From the NCBI RefSeq assembly GCF_011762045.1, contig NZ_JAASQS010000008.1, positions 1 through 64,000 of the forward strand: a stretch of DNA of 64,000 nt, in the 5' to 3' direction. The stretch comes from Rhizomicrobium electricum. GTDB lineage: Bacteria; Pseudomonadota; Alphaproteobacteria; Micropepsales; Micropepsaceae. Within the stretch, counting starts at the first letter, position 1. Each line of letters starts with the position of its first letter. A model generated the notes under the pieces. The model had not been told where the DNA came from and made no database searches. It worked only from the letters and a program-made list of their open reading frames with translations. A program made the position numbers and the translations under genes. This document shows, one piece after another, positions 1 to 8,011 of the stretch.

Positions 1-76
1 CCGGCAGCTTTGCCACAAGTTGCCTGAGAGCCTGCACACCGCCTTGAGAGGCTCCAATGACGACGATGCCATCCAT
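1..76 (-). CDS. CheB-type protein-glutamate methylesterase (N-terminus only)
   Basis: Only the first 25 codons lie in the window; the gene continues past the left edge. It starts at the ATG at 76, preceded by a good GGAAGGAA ribosome site. The peptide begins MDGIVVIGASQGGVQALRQL, which matches the first strand and nucleophile loop of CheB methylesterase domains (IGAS-x-GG, with Ser10 as the expected nucleophile). CheB enzymes remove methyl groups from chemoreceptor glutamates. The domain starts directly at the first residue, so there is no N-terminal receiver domain. That suggests a stand-alone or CheB/CheR-fusion type enzyme rather than classical two-domain CheB. Confidence 0.6.
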   Translation of the reverse strand, partial: MDGIVVIGASQGGVQALRQLVAKLP

Positions 77-611
77 CAGGTTCCTTCCGGCAGCGACAGC
101 AATTGCGCAACCTATGGAGAGGAACGCGCCATAATGGAAACGGGGACCAAGGGCGCCGGCAAATGGTCCAGCTCTCAGGGAAGCTGATTTCGAGAGCACA
201 CACAGGCGATCACACAATCCCGGCGACGAAACCGTAGTCGGTCCAAATACCACCGTCGATCCGATCCTGGCAGAAGTTCCGTTTCTCGCTCCCTGTCAAG
301 GCTGGCGCGTTGCGCCACCGCGGAGCGGCTCGCGGCCTTGACAGGGCGCAGGAAGCGGACAGGGGCTTGGGATCGGATCGACGGCCAACTATGGCTTCAG
401 GAGAAGTGTTCTTTAGTTGGGGTGTCCCCCGCAATCACATCCGGCGCAAATATTTTTGTCGGTTCCAAACCATGCCAACGGCACGCTCGCGTGCGCTGTC
501 GTATTCCCTAATGCTCAGCGATACGCAAAGAACAACAATGGGCCATCAGAGCTCGCATTGACTTCGATGGCACACATACGAACATCATCCTCACGCTATC
601 GAGGATGCTTC
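77..611. other. Long intergenic region with nested inverted repeats
   Basis: No convincing gene lies between the divergent CheB-like gene and alpA. Open frames here have no recognisable product. The conspicuous content is the folded element at 253-420, listed separately. The remaining bases presumably hold the promoters of the two divergent genes, but I see no clear -35/-10 pair. Confidence 0.5.
253..420. repeat. Nested inverted-repeat element
   Basis: An outer perfect 15-base inverted repeat pairs 253-267 (CCGTCGATCCGATCC) with 370-384. Inside it a perfect 12-base pair joins 291-302 (CCCTGTCAAGGC) to 335-346. Within that are two short hairpins, 303-308/312-317 (TGGCGC/GCGCCA) and 318-321/325-328. 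A further 7-base pair, 385-391 (CCAACTA) with 414-420, follows at once. The arrangement is a branched cruciform or a multi-arm RNA fold. It is non-coding as far as I can see. Function is unknown: candidates are a structured RNA, a recombination or transfer site of the adjacent island, or a remnant of a palindromic mobile element. Confidence 0.6.
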
Positions 612-884
612 ATGCCGGAGCCCGAAAGGATTTTGCGGATACGAACGGTGCTGACACGCACCGGTCTTAGCCGGTCGACCATCTATCGCAAGATGAAGGA
701 TGGGATGTTTCCGAGCCAAGTTAGGATTAGTGAGCATTGCTCCGGTTGGCGCGAGTCGGAGATCAGCCGCTGGATGGCCGATCCGATGCAGTACCGGGAT
801 GCTGGACGGAAGTGGAATGCTATGGAGAAGGAAACGGCCTCGCATAATGCGGCGCCACGTTCCGAAGGCATAAAAACTTCTTGA
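612..884 (+). CDS. AlpA-like small DNA-binding regulator
   Basis: A 90-residue protein starting MPEPERILRIRTVLTRTGLS. Residues 7-55 match the AlpA / MerR-like excisionase fold: 'ILRIRTVLTRTGLSRSTIYR' is the helix-turn-helix, followed by a wing region and 'GWRESEISRWMADP'. AlpA-type proteins regulate integrase genes or act as excision directionality factors on prophages and islands. The ATG at 612 is chosen because homology begins there and GAGG sits a few bases upstream; the frame is open back to 417 but that part looks non-coding. It shares an island with the integrase at 2780-4003, with the kinase/HIRAN pair between them. The C-terminal 30 residues are low-complexity. Confidence 0.75.
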   Translation: MPEPERILRIRTVLTRTGLSRSTIYRKMKDGMFPSQVRISEHCSGWRESEISRWMADPMQYRDAGRKWNAMEKETASHNAAPRSEGIKTS

Positions 885-1038
885 AAAGGAAGAGTGGCCG
901 CAAGCGTTTAGCGGCGCTTCAGAACGGATTAAGCAAGAGACGCATGCCTGAAAGCTGCGTAGAGACAGGTGGCGGGATGCCTGCGATTGATCCGCCGAAG
1001 GCGGAGACAGGGCTATCACTTTCAAATACAATCGTGAA

Positions 1039-1980
1039 ATGGCCGAATCTGTTGAACAACAACCGCATCAGATCGTCGATATCTCTAGTTGGGAGACAGC
1101 CGACGATTTTGGTGCCTTCCCGATTGGTTCGAAGCCTAAGCGATCGGTAATTTGTCCTGATGACACGAATTTGCCGTTTCTGATTCCTGGGCATACGTAC
1201 TTATTCAAGAGCGCAGTAGACTGGCGGAAATACCAACTTTGGTCGGAGGTAATCGCATACCGCCTTTCGAAGCTTTGCGGAGTTGCGGTTCCTCCGTGCT
1301 TTGTAGCCGTTGACGGTGTCGACCGTGCGCCAGGGGTGTTGATGGAGTTTTGTTACGGCTATCCCGAGGAAGGTATCAAGAAGCGGATGATCCACGGGGT
1401 AGATTTACTGCAGCAAGTGTTCCCGAATGAGTACAACTCCGTCACCGGGCGCCCTCACACTCTCATGAGGAATATCGTACTTTGTCGCGCACTCCATGTT
1501 GCCCATGCAACTACCTGGTGGGCGTCGACAATCGCCTTTGACGCTCTGATCGGAAACACCGATCGACATGCAGAAAACTGGGCGGTCCTGAGAGGGGCGG
1601 ACAATCGGTGGGAAATGGCGCCCGCTTACGATAACGGAACCAGCCTCGGATACATGACGCCTGATGCGAAGCTTCCGATTACTCCGGAGAAGCTCGCTCA
1701 CCATATCGCTCGCGGGACCCATCACGTCACTTGGAACCCAACGGCGACTGGTCATGGGGATGGCTTTGACTACCTTTGTCAGCGCTTATGCACAGCCATC
1801 CCTGCAGCCGAACGCACCATAGGTAGACTTCTTCCAACAAATGATGCTCCAATCGGGGAGATGCTTAGCCCTCTAACACAGTTCGATATCTCTGTGCCAT
1901 TTAGCGTCGAACGTGCAAAATACGTGGAAGACCTGATTCGAGCGCGCCGCCATGCCATCGCAAAAGCTCTCGGTGTGTGA
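1039..1980 (+). CDS. HipA-like Ser/Thr kinase (short form)
   Basis: A 313-residue protein of the HipA kinase superfamily. Visible kinase features are a candidate ATP-binding lysine (HTYLFK, Lys57), the catalytic loop IGNTDRHAENW (Asp175, His177, Asn180) and the metal-binding APAYDNG (Asp198). The HipA N-terminal subdomain is absent, so it is shorter than E. coli HipA (about 440). That subdomain may be supplied in trans by the next gene. HipA-family kinases phosphorylate translation factors such as aminoacyl-tRNA synthetases and act as toxins, but the substrate here is unknown. The downstream HIRAN gene starts one base after this stop, so the two are surely co-transcribed. The start has only a weak ribosome site. 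G+C is lower than in chromosomal neighbours, consistent with acquisition on the island. Confidence 0.75.
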   Translation: MAESVEQQPHQIVDISSWETADDFGAFPIGSKPKRSVICPDDTNLPFLIPGHTYLFKSAVDWRKYQLWSEVIAYRLSKLCGVAVPPCFVAVDGVDRAPGVLMEFCYGYPEEGIKKRMIHGVDLLQQVFPNEYNSVTGRPHTLMRNIVLCRALHVAHATTWWASTIAFDALIGNTDRHAENWAVLRGADNRWEMAPAYDNGTSLGYMTPDAKLPITPEKLAHHIARGTHHVTWNPTATGHGDGFDYLCQRLCTAIPAAERTIGRLLPTNDAPIGEMLSPLTQFDISVPFSVERAKYVEDLIRARRHAIAKALGV

Positions 1981-1981
1981 C

Positions 1982-2680
1982 ATGGGTGACTGGATTCAAT
2001 GTCCACGGGAACCGGAACGCCTGCTACTTGCTTGGCAGGCGGCCGACGAAAAGCATAACCGAAGGCGCTTCGCGGTGGGTGAGGTTTTACGCACGCGAAC
2101 GGACGCTGTTTTCCGTTATTTCCGGGCGACCGAAGACGTTTCGATGGCTGAATCCCTCGGTTACAGCGGATATCCCGCGTTTCGGTATTCCCAATCCGAG
2201 CACACCCAAAGTGTTATGGCCGCGTTCATGCGCCGTCTTCCGCCTCGCGGTCGCCCAGACTTTTTCATTTATCTTGAGAAACTACGTTTTTGCCCAACCT
2301 CGCCATTCTCAGATTTCGCCCTTTTGGGTGCATCTGAAGCTCGGTTGCCCAGTGACGGCTTCTCGCTTGTTGATCCCTTGGACAATTTTCTCGCCCCGAC
2401 TGAGGTGGTTTTTGAAATTGCGGGGTATCGGCATTGCGACCCAGATCTGACTAATGCCGATGTGGGGGCCAAAGTCTCATTTCAGCTGGAGCCTACGAAT
2501 GTCTACGATCCTGGTGCGATCAAGATCGTGAAGGGAACGAGAAAGCTCGGGTATGTGAATAAGCTGCAGGCGCGACAGTTCCGGACGATCCTAGATGGGT
2601 TTTGTGTGTCAGCTTGGATAGCTCGGCTGAACGGTACCGCCGATCATCCCCGCGCGTTTATCTTCGTCCAGGTCCGGTGA
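1982..2680 (+). CDS. HIRAN-domain protein, putative HipS-HIRAN antitoxin or partner
   Basis: A 232-residue protein from the ATG at 1982; an in-frame ATG at 1952 would overlap the kinase gene. Residues about 140-232 ('VVFEIAGYRH' to the end) form a HIRAN domain, with the typical 'EPTNVYDPGAIKI' and 'KLGYVNKLQARQF' motifs. HIRAN domains bind DNA ends. The N-terminal half, including 'LGYSGYPAF' and 'RRLPPRGRPDF', resembles the N-subdomain/HipS-like region of HipA proteins. A published Hip-kinase phylogeny described two-gene operons pairing a kinase with a putative HipS-HIRAN antitoxin, and this arrangement fits. Antitoxin activity is inference. No membrane segments or signal peptide are seen. 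Confidence 0.7.
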   Translation: MGDWIQCPREPERLLLAWQAADEKHNRRRFAVGEVLRTRTDAVFRYFRATEDVSMAESLGYSGYPAFRYSQSEHTQSVMAAFMRRLPPRGRPDFFIYLEKLRFCPTSPFSDFALLGASEARLPSDGFSLVDPLDNFLAPTEVVFEIAGYRHCDPDLTNADVGAKVSFQLEPTNVYDPGAIKIVKGTRKLGYVNKLQARQFRTILDGFCVSAWIARLNGTADHPRAFIFVQVR

Positions 2681-2779
2681 CTGAATCAGAAGCCATAACT
2701 TCGCGGTTCCTACAAGTGCGGTTGTCGCTCTGTTCGGAGTGATGCCAATGTTTGGGGTAAGTTTCGTGGCGGTTTGAGA

Positions 2780-4003
2780 TTATTCGGGTTTTTTAAAATT
2801 CCCGACGATCACCTTGCCCCGGTTGCCCACGTCGTCGAGGTAATTCGCCCAGGCTTGCATCATCTTGCGGCGATCATCGAGGTATTTGGTTCGGTCATAG
2901 GCCGCATCGACCTTGTTGCGCGGCGCATGGGCGAGTTGGCGGTCGACGACCTCGTGGGGGTATTTCAGTTTCTCCTTGATCGTCGTCATCGCCAGCGAAC
3001 GAAAACCGTGGCCGGTCATGCGGCCTTTGTAGCCGAGCCGTTCCAGCGCCTTCAGGATGGTGTTGTTGCTCATATGCCGGAGCGGTTTGGTCGGGCTGGC
3101 GAACACCCATTGATACTTCCCGTTCATGGCGTGCAGTTCGCGAAGGATTGCGAGTGACTGCCGCGATAAGGGAACGATATGGGGTTTGCGCATCTTCATG
3201 CGCTCCGCAGGGATGGACCACCGTGCTTCTTCGAAATTGATTTCGTCCCAGGTGGCTTTGATGAGCTCCCCAGTTCGCACGAAGGTGAGGAGCATCAACC
3301 GGATCGCCAGCCGGGTGAGGGGATAGAGTCGTGCATCGTTCCGTCCGAGAGCGCCGAGGAACTCCGGCAGCTCTTCCGGTTCAATTGATGAGAAGTGGCT
3401 ATGCCGGACTGGCTTGAGCGCGCCTTTCAGGTCGGTGGTCGGATTACGTTCGGCCCGACCCGTCACCACGGCGTAGCGAAAGATTTGCCCGCAATACTGT
3501 CCCGCCCGGCGGGCCATTTCGCCCGCCCCCCGTTTTTCGATCTTCTTGAGAGTGTTCAGGACCACGAGCGGCGAGATATCGCCAACCGGCCGCTGCCCGA
3601 TGACAGGGAATATGTCCATTTCCAGCCGGTGCAGAATTTCTACGGCATAAGCCGGGGTCCACTTCTCCCAGTTCCGTTCGTGCCATTCGCGGGCCACGGC
3701 CTCGAAAGTGTTGGTGGCGTTAATTTCCGCAAGCTGGCGCCGATCCTGTTTGGCAGACGAAGGGTCCATCCCGTCCGCCAGCAGTTTGCGAGCGACCATC
3801 TTCTTTTCTCGGGCTTCGGCCAGGGAAACCTCTGGGTAGACACCCAGGGCGAGGACCTTCTCTTTGCCAAGGAATCGGTATTTCAGCCGCCAATACCGTC
3901 CGCCGCTCGGCAAGACATGCAGGTACAGGCCCTGGCCATCGGCCTTCTTATAAGCCTTGGCCTGGGGGCGGGCGCCTTTGCAGGCGGCATCCGTCAGAGG
4001 CAT
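2780..4003 (-). CDS. Tyrosine-type site-specific integrase (P4-like, DUF4102 N-terminus)
   Basis: A 407-residue integrase. Residues 1-90 form the arm-binding DUF4102-type domain (MPLTDAACKGARPQ, 'GLYLHVLPSGGRYWRLKYR'). The centre is a SAM-like core-binding domain and the C-terminal half the catalytic domain. The catalytic set is complete: Arg243 (FVRTGEL), His332 and Arg335 (GHGFRSL), His359 (LAHAPRN) and nucleophile Tyr369 (AAYDRT). The ATG at 4003 is where family homology begins; the frame continues upstream through non-homologous repeats. The gene is read away from tRNA-Ser(GCU), whose 3' end lies about 170 bases away. This marks the tRNA as the likely integration site and the left part of the window as island DNA. 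Confidence 0.92.
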   Translation of the reverse strand: MPLTDAACKGARPQAKAYKKADGQGLYLHVLPSGGRYWRLKYRFLGKEKVLALGVYPEVSLAEAREKKMVARKLLADGMDPSSAKQDRRQLAEINATNTFEAVAREWHERNWEKWTPAYAVEILHRLEMDIFPVIGQRPVGDISPLVVLNTLKKIEKRGAGEMARRAGQYCGQIFRYAVVTGRAERNPTTDLKGALKPVRHSHFSSIEPEELPEFLGALGRNDARLYPLTRLAIRLMLLTFVRTGELIKATWDEINFEEARWSIPAERMKMRKPHIVPLSRQSLAILRELHAMNGKYQWVFASPTKPLRHMSNNTILKALERLGYKGRMTGHGFRSLAMTTIKEKLKYPHEVVDRQLAHAPRNKVDAAYDRTKYLDDRRKMMQAWANYLDDVGNRGKVIVGNFKKPE

Positions 4004-4056
4004 GTGGGGGTATCTCCGCACCTCGATTTCCGAAATGTACCCCCAAATGTACCCCC
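4004..4056. repeat. GGGGGTACATTT-type repeats upstream of the integrase
   Basis: Two perfect tandem copies of AAATGTACCCCC occupy 4033-4044 and 4045-4056. A related inverted copy, TGGGGGTAT, lies at 4004-4012 immediately before the integrase start. Clustered short repeats at this place, between an integrase gene and its tRNA target, are typical of integrase arm-type or directionality-factor binding sites. The binding role is inference. Confidence 0.55.
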
Positions 4057-4170
4057 AGCGGCTTGGGATGCGGGGAAACAACTTGAGACGGCACGGTGCA
4101 GATTATGCCTGATTTTATTGGGTTTTTGAAGGTTCTGCGGGATGTGCTGAGACACCCCGAGAAGGAATTT

Positions 4171-4266
4171 TGGCGGAGCCGGAGGGATTCGAACCCTCGG
4201 TAGGGCTTTACAACCCTACAACGGTTTAGCAAACCGCCGCCTTCAGCCTCTCGGCCACAGCTCCGC
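4171..4266 (-). tRNA. tRNA-Ser (GCU)
   Basis: A 96-base class II tRNA with encoded CCA. The acceptor stem GCGGAGC pairs with GCTCCGC, the anticodon loop reads TTGCTAA (anticodon GCT), there is a long variable arm with a GTAGGG/CCCTAC stem, and the T loop is TTCGAAT. Its 3' end faces the integrase, the classic orientation for an island inserted at a tRNA 3' end. No second copy of the tRNA 3' end is seen between 1 and 4170, so the distal attachment site probably lies beyond the left edge. Confidence 0.96.
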
Positions 4267-4762
4267 ATTGGTCTTGCCATCCCTGACGTTTCCCGGACCG
4301 GGCGTCGGGTGGTGTCGCAAAAACCTGTACGCCCCTTTGAGTTAAGGGAGCGTCGCCGGCACCGCGACGGCTTCTTTTCGTTCAGGCGGGCGGGAGCGTC
4401 AAGGTCGTGGCCGCCGGTCCGCATGGGGCAGACCGAAAAAAGGCAATATGTCCACATCCTCGATCCTTGGGCCGGGGAGAAGGCAAGCTCCCTTTGCACG
4501 GAGAAATTCTACTATTGCGGGAACTCATCTGTTTTCCGGGTTTGGAGGCGGAATCACCTTCCACTCGTGACACTGGTTTGCGGTCTTCCCGTTCTTGCGA
4601 AATTCGGGTGTGTAATCAGAGGCGTGGCCGGGCAGGGCACTTTGGTAAGGCTGCGGTATTGTGGCATACACCCACTCGGTTCGGGGCGGGTGGAGTGGAA
4701 TACGCGAGGCTTGCCAGCGTGCCGTGCGGCAGGCGATCGGTCGCCGGAAAGCCGGGGTGGCG
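4267..4762. other. Intergenic region, no gene seen
   Basis: About 500 bases between tRNA-Ser and the MBOAT gene. Open frames on both strands lack recognisable products. It should contain the tRNA promoter (minus strand) and that of the MBOAT/SGNH operon, but I find no distinctive motif. Confidence 0.5.
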
Positions 4763-6220
4763 ATGCTTTTCAACTCCTATGAATTCGTCTTTTTCTTCCT
4801 GCCGGTCACCTTTGCGGTGTTTTTCGTGCTGGCCCGCTTTCGCCACCGGCTGGCGGCGTTCTGGCTGGCCGCGGCCTCATTCTTCTTCTACGGCTGGTGG
4901 GCGCCGCGCTACGTGCTGCTGCTGCTCGCTTCGATTGCCTTCAACTATGTGATGGGGCTGGCCATCGCGCACGCGCGTTCGCCGGATGGAGCGACGCCGC
5001 GCGCCAGGCTGCTGTTGATCGCGGCACTCGTCGGCGATCTCGCGCTGTTGGGGTACTACAAATACACCGACTTCTTCATTTCATCGGTGAATGCGGCGAC
5101 CGGGCTCGAATGGTCGCTGACCCATATCGTTCTGCCGCTAGGAATTTCGTTCTTCACCTTCACGCAGATCGCCTTTCTGGTTGACGTCTATCGCGGCATT
5201 GCGCGCGAGTACAACCCGATCCACTACACACTCTTCGCGAGCTATTTTCCCCATCTGATCGCCGGCCCGGTGCTGCATCACAAGCAGATGATGCCGCAGT
5301 TCGACAAGCCCGAGACCTACCGGATCGATATCGCCAACATCAATTCGGGGATGACGATCTTTGCCATCGGTCTTTTCAAGAAGGTGATCGTGGCCGATCA
5401 GTTTGCGCTTTATGCCAATCCGGTGTTCACAGCGGCGCAGGCGGGTGCCCATTTGCCTTTTGCCGAAGCGTGGATCGGCGCCTTGGCTTACACCTTCCAG
5501 CTCTATTTCGATTTTTCGGCCTACTCCGACATGGCCATCGGCTTGTCCCGGCTGTTCAACGTGGAACTGCCGGTCAATTTCAATTCGCCTTATAAGGCGC
5601 TCAACATCATCGACTTCTGGCGGCGTTGGCACATGACGCTGTCGAAGTTCCTGCGCGACTATCTCTACATTTCGCTCGGCGGCAACCGGCGGGGTCGGAC
5701 GCGGCGTTACGTGAACCTGATGCTCACTATGGTGCTCGGCGGACTGTGGCACGGCGCCAACTGGACGTTCGTCCTGTGGGGCACGCTGCACGGGCTCTAT
5801 CTGGTCGTAAACCACGCGTGGCAGGCGCTGCGTGAAGCCCTTGCCCTTCCCAAGATACGCGGCAGCGGGTTCATCGCCGGCGCCATCACCTTCGTGGCGG
5901 TCGTGGTCGCTTGGGTGGTGTTCCGTGCCAACGACATATCCTCGGCATGGTCGCTGATCCAGGGTATGGCGGGATGGAACGGCTTTCGCTCGCCGGCCGG
6001 TCTGGCGCCGCATGTGGCCGCGTCGGGTGCCGTGGTCATGGCTTGGCTGGCCGGCGGAATTGCGGTCAGCAAAATGCTGCCGAACAGCCTTGAGATTGCG
6101 GCGGCGCTCGAGAACTGGCGGTATCGCGGCCGGGCGCTGGGTTTTGCCGCAGGCGCGTTGTTCGTCTACGTCGTCTTGAACTTCAACCGGATCACAACCT
6201 TCATCTACTTCCAGTTTTGA
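4763..6220 (+). CDS. MBOAT-family membrane O-acyltransferase (AlgI/DltB-like)
   Basis: A 485-residue polytopic membrane protein starting MLFNSYEFVFFFLPVTFAVF, the usual AlgI-type N-terminus. The start at 4763 is chosen by homology; the frame is open upstream. MBOAT hallmarks are present: 'LPLGISFFTFTQIAFLVDVYRG', 'YFPHLIAGPVLHH', 'NFNSPYKALNIIDFWRRWHMTLSKFLRDYLYI' and the catalytic-histidine segment 'GGLWHGANWTFVLWG' (His330). Such proteins move acyl groups, often acetyl, across the inner membrane to modify exported polysaccharides. A partner SGNH-like protein starts four bases downstream, so the two act together like AlgI/AlgJ-X or DltB/DltD. The substrate cannot be read from the sequence. 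Confidence 0.9.
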   Translation: MLFNSYEFVFFFLPVTFAVFFVLARFRHRLAAFWLAAASFFFYGWWAPRYVLLLLASIAFNYVMGLAIAHARSPDGATPRARLLLIAALVGDLALLGYYKYTDFFISSVNAATGLEWSLTHIVLPLGISFFTFTQIAFLVDVYRGIAREYNPIHYTLFASYFPHLIAGPVLHHKQMMPQFDKPETYRIDIANINSGMTIFAIGLFKKVIVADQFALYANPVFTAAQAGAHLPFAEAWIGALAYTFQLYFDFSAYSDMAIGLSRLFNVELPVNFNSPYKALNIIDFWRRWHMTLSKFLRDYLYISLGGNRRGRTRRYVNLMLTMVLGGLWHGANWTFVLWGTLHGLYLVVNHAWQALREALALPKIRGSGFIAGAITFVAVVVAWVVFRANDISSAWSLIQGMAGWNGFRSPAGLAPHVAASGAVVMAWLAGGIAVSKMLPNSLEIAAALENWRYRGRALGFAAGALFVYVVLNFNRITTFIYFQF

Positions 6221-6224
6221 ACCA

Positions 6225-7403
6225 ATGGTCGAGAAGCGATTTTTTCAAGGTTTTTGGGGCGCGGTGCTGGCATTGGGTCTGCTCGCTCTGGCGGCGCAGT
6301 TGCTACTCGCCAAAGTGGGCGAACTTGATCTCGACAGCGTGATCGATCGTCAGCGTGCGGCGCCGCCGGGCAGCGTCTTGTTTTCCAGCGCCGTCAATCA
6401 GCAGGCCTTCGCTTACAAGACAAAACTCTACGACCGCATCGCGCCGGATGTCGTCGCCGTCGGTTCGAGCCGGGCGATGCAGGTGCGGTCGCAGTTCTTC
6501 AAGGGTCGTTTTGTGAATGTCGGAGGAGCTTCCAACAACGTCGCCGAACTCGAGAAAGTCGCCCATCATATCGCCGCCGGCCATCGTCCCGGTCTGGTCG
6601 TCCTGTTCGTCGATCAATGGTGGCTCAACCGGCGCTACCCCGAAGCGTCGGCCCCGGCGCAAACGCCACCATTTCCCAGGATCGTGTCGGCCGATCTGCT
6701 GACCCAAGCCGCTCACGCCCTCCTCCGCGGCAATTGGATCGCGCAGTCGTTCCGCTCACCCAATCTCGGCATTTACGCGCTGGTGAGCAATGAAGGCTTC
6801 TCCAGCGACGGCAGTTTCTACTATCTTGGCACGACGACGGGCATGCACGCTTTTCAGGACGCGCGGTTTTCCGACACCTTCGCTCGCATCGCCGGGGATC
6901 GCGACCGGATGCAAAAGGCATCCGAGCCCGATCCGGTGCTGGTCGGACGCATGTGCAGGACGATCGGCGTTTTCAAGCGGTCGGCAGGGCATGTGGTCTT
7001 GGTGATGCCGCCGTTTGCGGGCGCGGTCTGGAACCAAATGAAGAAGGGCGGTTACGAATACATGGAGAAGGGGGCGGCGGAATTGCGCCGCTGCAGTCCC
7101 GATACTCCGCTGTTTGATTTCACCAGTCCGCAGACAATCGATGGTGCCTCCGATTGCGAGTTCGTCGACGGCTTCCACGGCGGTGACGTCGTATATGCCC
7201 GCATGCTGCGTGCGATCGCCGGGCGCGATCCTGCCGCTGCGCGTTACCTGGATTCGGCTTTTGTGGGATCCTTCATCCGCGATTATGCCGGCGCGGCGTC
7301 GGGCATGTCTCTGTACCTGGACCCCAGGCGCAAAGAGGTGGACTTCCAGAAACTCGGTTGCCACAAGCCGCGGCCCGCTCTTCACGCGATGGAGAAGCCT
7401 TAA
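6225..7403 (+). CDS. Membrane-anchored SGNH-like acylation partner
   Basis: A 392-residue protein with one N-terminal membrane anchor (about 9-29) and an extracytoplasmic domain. 'PDVVAVGSSRAMQVRSQFF' (Gly80-Ser81-Ser82-Arg83) is the block I motif of AlgJ/AlgX/DltD-like SGNH proteins, and 'CEFVDGFHGGDVVYARML' carries the C-terminal Asp-x-x-His. Only four bases separate it from the MBOAT gene. The expected role is to take the acyl group delivered by the MBOAT protein and place it on a periplasmic or extracellular polymer. DltD-like assignment is by motif and context; sequence alone does not show which polymer is modified. Confidence 0.7.
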   Translation: MVEKRFFQGFWGAVLALGLLALAAQLLLAKVGELDLDSVIDRQRAAPPGSVLFSSAVNQQAFAYKTKLYDRIAPDVVAVGSSRAMQVRSQFFKGRFVNVGGASNNVAELEKVAHHIAAGHRPGLVVLFVDQWWLNRRYPEASAPAQTPPFPRIVSADLLTQAAHALLRGNWIAQSFRSPNLGIYALVSNEGFSSDGSFYYLGTTTGMHAFQDARFSDTFARIAGDRDRMQKASEPDPVLVGRMCRTIGVFKRSAGHVVLVMPPFAGAVWNQMKKGGYEYMEKGAAELRRCSPDTPLFDFTSPQTIDGASDCEFVDGFHGGDVVYARMLRAIAGRDPAAARYLDSAFVGSFIRDYAGAASGMSLYLDPRRKEVDFQKLGCHKPRPALHAMEKP

Positions 7404-7555
7404 CGGCACGGCCATTCTCTCAGTGCGCGTGACGGAGAAAGGCAAGAAATTCAGCCCCTTAATATTAGAATGCGCCTAACTCTTGCCAGATGGCTGCAGT
7501 TTGGGCAGCCTGATTGTCGCAGGGAGGCCTGGGCGCCCCCCATGGAGAAGAGCCA

Positions 7556-7993
7556 ATGCAGGTCATCGACATTCTTCGCCACAAAGGCCGGGATGTGGTC
7601 TTCCTTCCCGCCGACGCCAACGTTTCGGACGCCACCGTACTGCTTGCCGCCAAGCGCATCGGCGCTGTGGTCATCAAGGACGAGCACGGCCACGTCGCCG
7701 GAATTCTGTCGGAGCGCGATGTCGTCAAGGCGGTCGCGACCGAAAGCGTCCGGGCATTGGCCCGTCCGGTGTCGGCGTTCATGACCCATGCGGTCGCGAC
7801 CTGCAGCGAGACGGACAGCGTCGAAGCCTTGATGGCGATGATGACCGAAGGCCGCTTCCGCCACGTCCCGGTACTGGACAGTGGCGGCGAACTCGTCGGC
7901 CTCGTCTCGATCGGCGACGTCGTCAAGGCGCACATCGAGGAGACGACGCGCGAGGCCTCGAACCTGCGCGAGTTCATCGTCGCCGCCCGCTAA
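7556..7993 (+). CDS. CBS-domain pair protein
   Basis: A 145-residue cytoplasmic protein made of two CBS domains (about 8-62 and 71-127). Typical segments are 'IGAVVIKDEHGHVAGILSERDVVKA' and 'FRHVPVLDSGGELVGLVSIGDVVKA'. The ATG at 7556 follows a GGAGAAG site; an upstream in-frame ATG at 7514 is less likely. CBS pairs bind adenosine nucleotides and act as energy or redox sensors. Stand-alone versions of this type are common in alphaproteobacteria with unknown partners. It appears monocistronic and convergent with the DUF885 gene. Confidence 0.88.
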   Translation: MQVIDILRHKGRDVVFLPADANVSDATVLLAAKRIGAVVIKDEHGHVAGILSERDVVKAVATESVRALARPVSAFMTHAVATCSETDSVEALMAMMTEGRFRHVPVLDSGGELVGLVSIGDVVKAHIEETTREASNLREFIVAAR

Positions 7994-8011
7994 ATACGCT
8001 TGTCTTGAAGA

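Noticed and set aside
253..420. The nested inverted repeat read as an integron attC site or CRISPR
   Set aside because: No RYYYAAC/GTTRRRY core pair at the ends and no repeat-spacer periodicity; left as an unexplained fold.
881..1150. An 89-residue plus-strand frame between alpA and the kinase
   Set aside because: It overlaps the kinase gene in another frame and shows no family features.
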